From contig NZ_RAWM01000038.1 in the NCBI RefSeq assembly GCF_003668875.1, positions 1-64,000 of the forward strand: a stretch of 64,000 bases of DNA, read 5' to 3'. Shown here in pieces: positions 59,357-64,000 of the stretch. Both the position numbers and the translations under genes were made by a program. This DNA comes from Corallococcus interemptor. GTDB taxonomy: Bacteria; Myxococcota; Myxococcia; Myxococcales; Myxococcaceae. The notes beneath the pieces were generated by a model. The model was not told where the DNA came from. It saw only the letters and a program-made list of their open reading frames with translations, and made no database searches. Within the stretch, counting starts at the first letter, position 1. Every line of letters starts with the position of its first letter.

Positions 59357-61174
59357 TTACTGCCCCACGCCCAGCAGGGCCGCCGGGTTCGTCAGGCCGC
59401 GCGCGCGGGCGACGGGCTGGAGGATGTCCTGCGGGGGCGCGTCCGCGGTGAGCAGCAGCGCGCGCACGGCGGTCTCCACCACGTCCTCGGCGCCGGGGCG
59501 CACCATGCCTCGGCGGGCGTCCTCCACGCGCTTGCCGCGGTACAGGTCGAAGCGCTCCTTCACGTGCTTCGCCACGTCCGCCACGGCCTTGTCGCCCGCG
59601 TCCACGCGCAGCTCCAGCTCGTTGCGCAGCTGCACGGGGTCCGCGAGCACGCCGTAGCGGTCATAGCCCTTGTGCGCCAGGTCCTCGTGCAGCACCGCGT
59701 AGTCCTGCGTGTTGGGCGCGGGCACCTGCTGCGGCGTCAGCAGGTCGCGCATCACCGACGTCACGGTGGCCGTCACGGTGAGCCGGTGCAGCTGCACGTC
59801 GTAGACGAAGTCCGAGTACATGGGCTCCTCCACGGTGATGGGCTCGCGGAAGACGGTGTCGCGGTTGCGCTGCACCTCCGAGCGCTGCAGCTCCGCCTTG
59901 TCCAGCGCCGCCTGCACCGCCACCTCCAGCACGCGCGCCGCCTTGGCCTTCATGGACATCAGGCCCTCGTCCTGGGTGCACTGGCCGGAGCAGCGCTCCG
60001 GGTCGCACTCGCCAGGCAGCTTGCCGGGGCTCTTCGCGTCGCGGGCCTCCTCGCCGCACTCCTGGATGGCCAGGCGGCACTCGCGCTTCTCCCGCTCGCG
60101 GCAGCGCTCGGCGGCGTCGCGCAGCGTGCCCAGCTCCACCTGCGCGCGCAGGTACTCGCGCAGCACGGCGGCCTGCTTGCGCTCCACGCCCTCCAAGGTG
60201 CGCTCGGCCTCCAGCAGCTTCTTCTCGTAGTCCCCGCGCTTGGGGTTGGGCACGGAGCGGTTGCCCGCGAGGTAGCGCTGGCTGCGCTGGGAATCCTCCA
60301 CCGCCTTGAGCGGCAGTACGCGCTCCAGGGACAGGTCCAGCTTCACGCCCACGCGGCCCGCGGGCGCCTCCGTGACGACCTTCAGGGGCAGCTTCGTGGG
60401 GAGCGCCGCGGCCAGCCGGCCCGCGCTCAGCCGCTGGGCGACGTCCGGCGCCTGGGCATTGTCCTCCACCGGCGTGGCCACCACCAGGAAGGCCACCTCG
60501 TCGCGCAGCTTCTGGCGCACGGCCTCCGCGCGCTCGCGGGCGGCGGTGGCGCCCACGCGCTCCTGGTCCGCGCGCACGTAGGCGACGAGCGCGTTGCCCA
60601 GCTTGCCGGCCTTCTCCAGCGTCTCCGCGCTGGCATAGAAGCGCTTCGCCCACGCCACCTGCACGGCGTCCACGCCCTTGCGCGCGCTCACGTGGTCCGG
60701 AGACACGGCCAAGACGGCATCCAATTCCGCGCGGGCGTCCTGGAGCTTCTCCTCCTTGAGCAGCCCCAGGGCCACCTGCACGCGCGCATCCAGCGTCTGG
60801 GCGAGCAGCGCGCGAGCGCCTTCATGGTCCGGGTTCAGCTCCAGCACGCGCACCAGCAGCTTGGTGGTGGACGGCAGGTCGCCAGACGCATGGGCGGCGC
60901 CGGCCTCCTGGTAGACCTCCTCGCCCCACTCCCGGCGCACCGCGCGCAGCTTCACGGTGATTTCAGAGGCCTCCGGATCCGCGGCCAGGGCGCGCAGGTA
61001 GGCGGCTTCAGCTTCCGCCCAGTGGCGCTCCTTCACGGCGCCGTCGCCCTCGCGCACGGCGCGGGAGAAGGCGGAACAGCCGCTGAGCAGCACGAGCGAC
61101 AGCAGCGCCAGGGCGCTCAGCCAGCGGGAGGAATCACGAGGGGATCGGGCGGCGGGGGAGCTCACGTGCCGCAT
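59357..61174 (-). CDS. TPR-containing lipoprotein
   Basis: This is a 605-residue protein. The signal peptide ends SLVLLSGC (lipobox, Cys ~33) after RSPRDSSRW. The N-terminal mature half has tetratricopeptide repeats (~40-200; VKERHWAEAEAAYLRALAADPEA, LVRVLELNPDHEGARALLAQTLDARV). The second half has coiled-coil segments and a Cys-rich insertion with six Cys (RCREREKREC to GQCTQ, ~375-415). It is probably an outer-membrane scaffold facing the periplasm. The chosen ATG (61174) begins the signal peptide; an earlier ATG would put 25 charged residues before it. Confidence 0.78.
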   Translation of the reverse strand: MRHVSSPAARSPRDSSRWLSALALLSLVLLSGCSAFSRAVREGDGAVKERHWAEAEAAYLRALAADPEASEITVKLRAVRREWGEEVYQEAGAAHASGDLPSTTKLLVRVLELNPDHEGARALLAQTLDARVQVALGLLKEEKLQDARAELDAVLAVSPDHVSARKGVDAVQVAWAKRFYASAETLEKAGKLGNALVAYVRADQERVGATAARERAEAVRQKLRDEVAFLVVATPVEDNAQAPDVAQRLSAGRLAAALPTKLPLKVVTEAPAGRVGVKLDLSLERVLPLKAVEDSQRSQRYLAGNRSVPNPKRGDYEKKLLEAERTLEGVERKQAAVLREYLRAQVELGTLRDAAERCREREKRECRLAIQECGEEARDAKSPGKLPGECDPERCSGQCTQDEGLMSMKAKAARVLEVAVQAALDKAELQRSEVQRNRDTVFREPITVEEPMYSDFVYDVQLHRLTVTATVTSVMRDLLTPQQVPAPNTQDYAVLHEDLAHKGYDRYGVLADPVQLRNELELRVDAGDKAVADVAKHVKERFDLYRGKRVEDARRGMVRPGAEDVVETAVRALLLTADAPPQDILQPVARARGLTNPAALLGVGQ

Positions 61175-61448
61175 TCTCGCGGGAAAGCGCTCCAGGCGTG
61201 AAGATTCCGGTGGCCCGGCCGGCTGGTTACTCCTCGTGAAGGCAGACACCGTGGCGGGGCGGGCCGCGGACGCCCGACGTCATTAGGCTGTTGTGCCTTT
61301 TGAATGTGTCACACCCACACGGTCTTCTGCTGGCAGCGATGAGATGGGGTGCAAGCGTTCAGTGGCCGGGTGATGACCGGCCGGGAATGACGCGACGCAC
61401 CAGTCAGTAGAGGGAATCAGCACCCACGAGGGGGGCTAGAGGAATCCA

Positions 61449-61685
61449 ATGCCTTGTCCACAGCCGCGTCCCACCAAGTTCCACCCTCCGCTGCGGGCCG
61501 AAACGTTCTCCATCGAGGACCACCGCAACGTCCACTGCCGCTTCTACGGCGGCTGCATCGACGTGGCGGTCCGTCAGGACTGGGAGAGCTTCACCTGCGC
61601 CAAGTGCCCCCTGTTCCAGCAGGACAAGGCGCCGGGCGCCAGTTCGTATGCCTTCACGCAGCCCGCGAACTTCGGGCAGCCGTAG
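61449..61685 (+). CDS. small Cys-containing protein, unknown
   Basis: This 78-residue protein has four Cys in the middle (HCRFYGGCIDVAV and FTCAKCPLF), a possible metal site with one CxxC. There is no signal peptide. It is rich in Pro, Phe and Gln at both ends. The upstream region (61175-61448) has a GGCCGG/CCGGCC hairpin at 61364-61382 and is long for such a short gene. No family was recognised. Confidence 0.65.
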   Translation: MPCPQPRPTKFHPPLRAETFSIEDHRNVHCRFYGGCIDVAVRQDWESFTCAKCPLFQQDKAPGASSYAFTQPANFGQP

Positions 61686-61838
61686 GGTGTCTTTGTTTCA
61701 AGCGTTGAGTTGAGACGGCCGGGCGTCCTGGCCCTTTTTGGCAGGGACGCCCGTCGTCCGGTCCCGCCTCCTGTACGTCCGGACACTGCGTTCTTCGCGG
61801 GCCCGGATGCACCTTGTCCGGTTGCGAGGGGGCAGCGG

Positions 61839-62630
61839 ATGCAGGAGCAGCGGGTCACATCGTGGTTGGAGTTGCAGGAGCTCTTGTTCGCGGGCTCGTG
61901 GAACGAGCCGTTGCGGCGGTTCCGCACGAACTTCGTGTTCCGGGGCGTGCCGGACGCGACGCTGGATTTGACGGCGACGCTCAACCGCCAGGGGGCGTTC
62001 GTGCGGCAGGAGCGCGACCTGCTGCGGGCCTTCCGCAAGTACGCGCGGGGTGTGCCGGGCACGGAGCACCTGACGTCCATCTGGGACTGGCTGGCGTTGG
62101 CCCAGCACCACGGGATGCCGACGCGGCTGCTCGACTGGACGTTCAGCCCGTACGTGGCGCTGCACTTCATGACGGAGCGCATGGACCTGCTGGAGCAGGA
62201 CGGCGCGGTCTGGTGCGTGGACTACCACCAGACGAACCGGCACCTGCCGCAGCCGCTGCGTGAGCAGCTGCGGGTGGAGGGCGCGGACGTCTTCACGGGG
62301 GAGATGCTGGCGTCGGTGGCGGGGGACCTGGCGGCGTTCGACGGGCTGGCGGAGCACCCGTTCGTGTTGTTCTTCGAGCCGCCGTCGTTGGACGCGCGCA
62401 TCGTGAACCAGTTCGCGTTGTTCTCGGTGATGAACGGGCCGGGGCTGAGCCTGAACGACTTCCTGGGGCACCAGCATCAGGGCGTGCGCAGGCTGGTGGT
62501 GCCGGCGAAGCTCAAGTGGGAGATCCGGGACAAGCTCGACCAGGCGAACATCACCGAGCGGGTCCTCTTCCCCGGCCTGGACGGCCTCAGCCGCTGGCTG
62601 CGCCGCTACTACGCTCCACGTCCCCGCTAG
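61839..62630 (+). CDS. FRG-domain protein
   Basis: This 263-residue protein consists of one FRG domain. FRTNFVFRGVPDATLDLTATLNRQG (~25-50) holds the name-giving F-R-G, and LAQHHGMPTRLLDWTFSPYVALHF (~88-111) is the other hallmark (HxGxPTRLLDWT). The domain occurs in phage, defence and toxin contexts, with an unproven enzymatic role. The ATG at 61839 follows GAGGGGG; the frame open to 61710 has no similarity. Its last 44 bases overlap the converging lipoprotein gene's end. Confidence 0.85.
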   Translation: MQEQRVTSWLELQELLFAGSWNEPLRRFRTNFVFRGVPDATLDLTATLNRQGAFVRQERDLLRAFRKYARGVPGTEHLTSIWDWLALAQHHGMPTRLLDWTFSPYVALHFMTERMDLLEQDGAVWCVDYHQTNRHLPQPLREQLRVEGADVFTGEMLASVAGDLAAFDGLAEHPFVLFFEPPSLDARIVNQFALFSVMNGPGLSLNDFLGHQHQGVRRLVVPAKLKWEIRDKLDQANITERVLFPGLDGLSRWLRRYYAPRPR

Positions 62631-63093
62631 GCTCGGGCGCCGGTGGCTCCGGTGCGGGAGGTGGCGGGGCCCGGGGAGGCTCCACGGGCGCGCCTTCATC
62701 CGGAGGCCCAGGGGATTCCGCGACCACGTCTCCCTGGGGAGTGACCGCGTAGAAGAACCAGCCATCCAGGATGCGCCGACGTGGCCCCACGCATCGCTCG
62801 AAGTCGGGATCCACCAACACGTAGTAGAGGCCTGGCGTCGGGCCCGTGAAGAGCGAGACGTTGACGCCGTCCTCGGGGTGCTCGCATCCGGAGAACAAGC
62901 GGCGAGGGTTCGTCCTGACGAACTCGCGAACAGCGCCCATCGCGGCCTGCACGGCGCCCGCGGGTATCGGGCTCTCCACGGGCCGGGCCGAACGTTCATC
63001 CGGCCATTCAACGACGCCTTTCCAAGCGGCAGCAGGGTGCCTGCACCCGGACATCACCAGCAGGAGCCCCAGCCATCCATGTCCCTGTCGCAT
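62587..63093 (-). CDS. small lipoprotein, unknown (paralogue at the window edge)
   Basis: This 168-residue protein has a signal peptide with lipobox LLVMSGC (Cys ~17). The mature part begins RHPAAAWKGVVEWPDERSARPV and has a compact domain with two Cys (SGCEHPEDGVNVSLFTGPTPGLYYV). A Pro-rich tail ends GDVERSSGAASG. The ATG at 63093 is set by AGGAGA six bases upstream; the earlier ATG 63111 overlaps the upstream stop and adds only RRRR. Its tail and that of the gene at 63883 are alike, so they are probably paralogues. Confidence 0.72.
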   Translation of the reverse strand: MRQGHGWLGLLLVMSGCRHPAAAWKGVVEWPDERSARPVESPIPAGAVQAAMGAVREFVRTNPRRLFSGCEHPEDGVNVSLFTGPTPGLYYVLVDPDFERCVGPRRRILDGWFFYAVTPQGDVVAESPGPPDEGAPVEPPRAPPPPAPEPPAPEPSGDVERSSGAASG

Positions 63094-63103
63094 CCGCCGT
63101 CTC

Positions 63104-63868
63104 CTACTCATGCAGCAACCGGAGAGCGCCACCTTCGCAACGGGGCGCGACACTGAGACCACCGGCACGAGCAGGCGCGCAGCGTCCCAGGAGGAGCCAG
63201 TCCTTCCGGGCCTCGCTCCACTGTTCAATCTCACCTGAGGGAAAGTAGCGCAGGAAGATGCGGGTTCCATCCTGACGCTCCGCGACCACGGCGGAGGCCA
63301 TTTCGAGGAACGTGTCCTGGAACCGGGCCGGCGCGGGGTTGCCTGGAATCAATCGGACCTCCGCCATCGTGACGGCGGGCCTGAACGCATCCGTGGGCCA
63401 GGCGCCCAGGTCTGGTGAGGAGGGCAGCGCTCCGCAGGGATGGTTGTGGATGTAGCCCACGACCCAGACCTGGGAAGCGGGATGGTCCGCGTCCTCCACC
63501 GCGAAGAAGGGCGTGCACCGGTTGTGGCGCTCCCGAGTGGGCTCGGTGACCCGCCAGGACAAGGCGTCACGCGTTCCCGCCACGTAGACCGTCGAACAGT
63601 ACTCCGTGGAGAGTCCTGGAATGGGCCGCTGCGTGCTCGGGTCGCACGTCTTCGCTCCTGGGAGCCGGAGCAGCGCATCCGCCACGTCGCGAAGCAGCGA
63701 GATGGGAATGGACCGCTCACCCGTCGGCATCACGACGGCGGGCACCTCGGACCACGGTCCCCGGGCACGCTCGGGCTCGGCGAGGGTGCTCGGCCCACCG
63801 GCGCACCCCACCAGCCACCCCAGCCATGACAGCAGCGCGAATCGCACGGCGCGCATCCTCGCACCCAC
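63104..63868 (-). CDS. JAB/MPN-like lipoprotein
   Basis: This is a 254-residue protein whose signal peptide ends WLGWLVGC (lipobox, Cys ~22). The mature part (~50-190) contains GYIHNHPCGALPSSPDLGAW near 137-156. This is the H-x-H-P...S-x-x-D of the JAMM metal site (JAB1/Mov34/MPN+ enzymes), with an upstream Glu in FFAVEDADHP. JAMM proteins cleave isopeptide bonds; periplasmic/lipoprotein versions are little known. Its stop lies 8 bases inside the possible upstream start of the next lipoprotein gene, so the two are cotranscribed. Confidence 0.7.
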   Translation of the reverse strand: MGARMRAVRFALLSWLGWLVGCAGGPSTLAEPERARGPWSEVPAVVMPTGERSIPISLLRDVADALLRLPGAKTCDPSTQRPIPGLSTEYCSTVYVAGTRDALSWRVTEPTRERHNRCTPFFAVEDADHPASQVWVVGYIHNHPCGALPSSPDLGAWPTDAFRPAVTMAEVRLIPGNPAPARFQDTFLEMASAVVAERQDGTRIFLRYFPSGEIEQWSEARKDWLLLGRCAPARAGGLSVAPRCEGGALRLLHE

Positions 63869-63882
63869 ATGAAGAGAGCGCC

Positions 63883-64000
63883 TTATTCAGTCACGGTGCC
63901 GCTACTACGCTCCGCGTCCCCGCCAGGGCCGGGCTCCGGTGCGGGGGGCGTCGAAGGCGGCTGCACGTCCGGAACTGGTGGCGGGACCGCGAACGAAGCG
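63883..64000 (-). CDS. lipoprotein paralogue, C-terminal fragment (window edge)
   Basis: The last 38 codons enter from the right edge and stop at 63883. They read PPPVPDVQPPSTPPAPEPGP then GDAERSSGTVTE, the same Pro-rich tail and end as the lipoprotein at 62587 (GDVERSSGAASG). DNA of this end (63896-63935) also matches the overlapping end of the FRG gene (62603-62640). Only the tail is visible, so the paralogy is likely but not proven. No start in the window. Confidence 0.6.
   Translation of the reverse strand, partial: ASFAVPPPVPDVQPPSTPPAPEPGPGGDAERSSGTVTE

Overview
The window is very GC-rich, densely packed DNA. It has GC-biased third codon positions, GTG/TTG starts beside ATG, many secreted lipoproteins and proline/alanine-rich linkers, and a set of regulators and receptors typical of a large soil genome. 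A sigma-32-type factor sits behind a near-consensus sigma-54 promoter, and there are an EAD1-protease fusion, a TonB-domain receptor fusion, SelO, CHAD and Hsp70-like genes. Together these point to a fruiting myxobacterium (Myxococcaceae, Corallococcus/Myxococcus-like). That assignment is inferred from gene content and style, not from a marker gene.

Left end (1-4.0 kb): a graveyard of mobile DNA. The end of one IS3-type element is inserted in the transposase gene of another. A decayed IS91-type transposase and a tRNA-Arg(CCU) lacking its 3' end follow. From 3.5 to 16.8 kb comes metabolic and stress housekeeping: a hotdog thioesterase, a flavin amine oxidase, Dps, an SDR-GST pair, SelO, pyrophosphatase-CHAD, the sigma-32 factor, a Q/A-rich lipoprotein and an Hsp70-like chaperone. 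From 16.8 to 21.8 kb there is a minus-strand envelope block: a chalcone-isomerase-like secreted protein, an OmpA lipoprotein, a TonB-dependent receptor carrying its own TonB C-terminal-like domain, and a lipoprotein.

21.9-38.6 kb: a decayed gene, a molybdopterin oxidoreductase, and a five-copy ~70-bp tandem array of terminator-like palindromes that separates it from a converging homocysteine S-methyltransferase. Then come an SDR broken by loss of its nucleotide-binding motif beside its LysR regulator, a flippase-like membrane protein, an enoyl reductase-SDR pair, a large zinc-ribbon/HEAT-like protein, another SDR, an H1-tail-like basic protein, and a divergent pair of a GntR-TetR fusion regulator and a TetX-like flavin monooxygenase with palindromes in front of both genes.

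38.6-64 kb: an orphan BMP-type binding protein, an amidase, a coupled SET-domain gene pair, and a translationally coupled hydrolase-ZIP transporter-SDR operon. Next is a minus-strand block that may be a surface defence or conflict module: an alpha-2-macroglobulin split over two membrane-anchored proteins, an EAD1-trypsin fusion, and a membrane protein with a long coiled-coil. The right end holds two transporters, a TPR lipoprotein, small Cys-rich proteins, an FRG-domain protein and a lipoprotein/JAB-like lipoprotein pair. That pair appears partly duplicated at the window edge.
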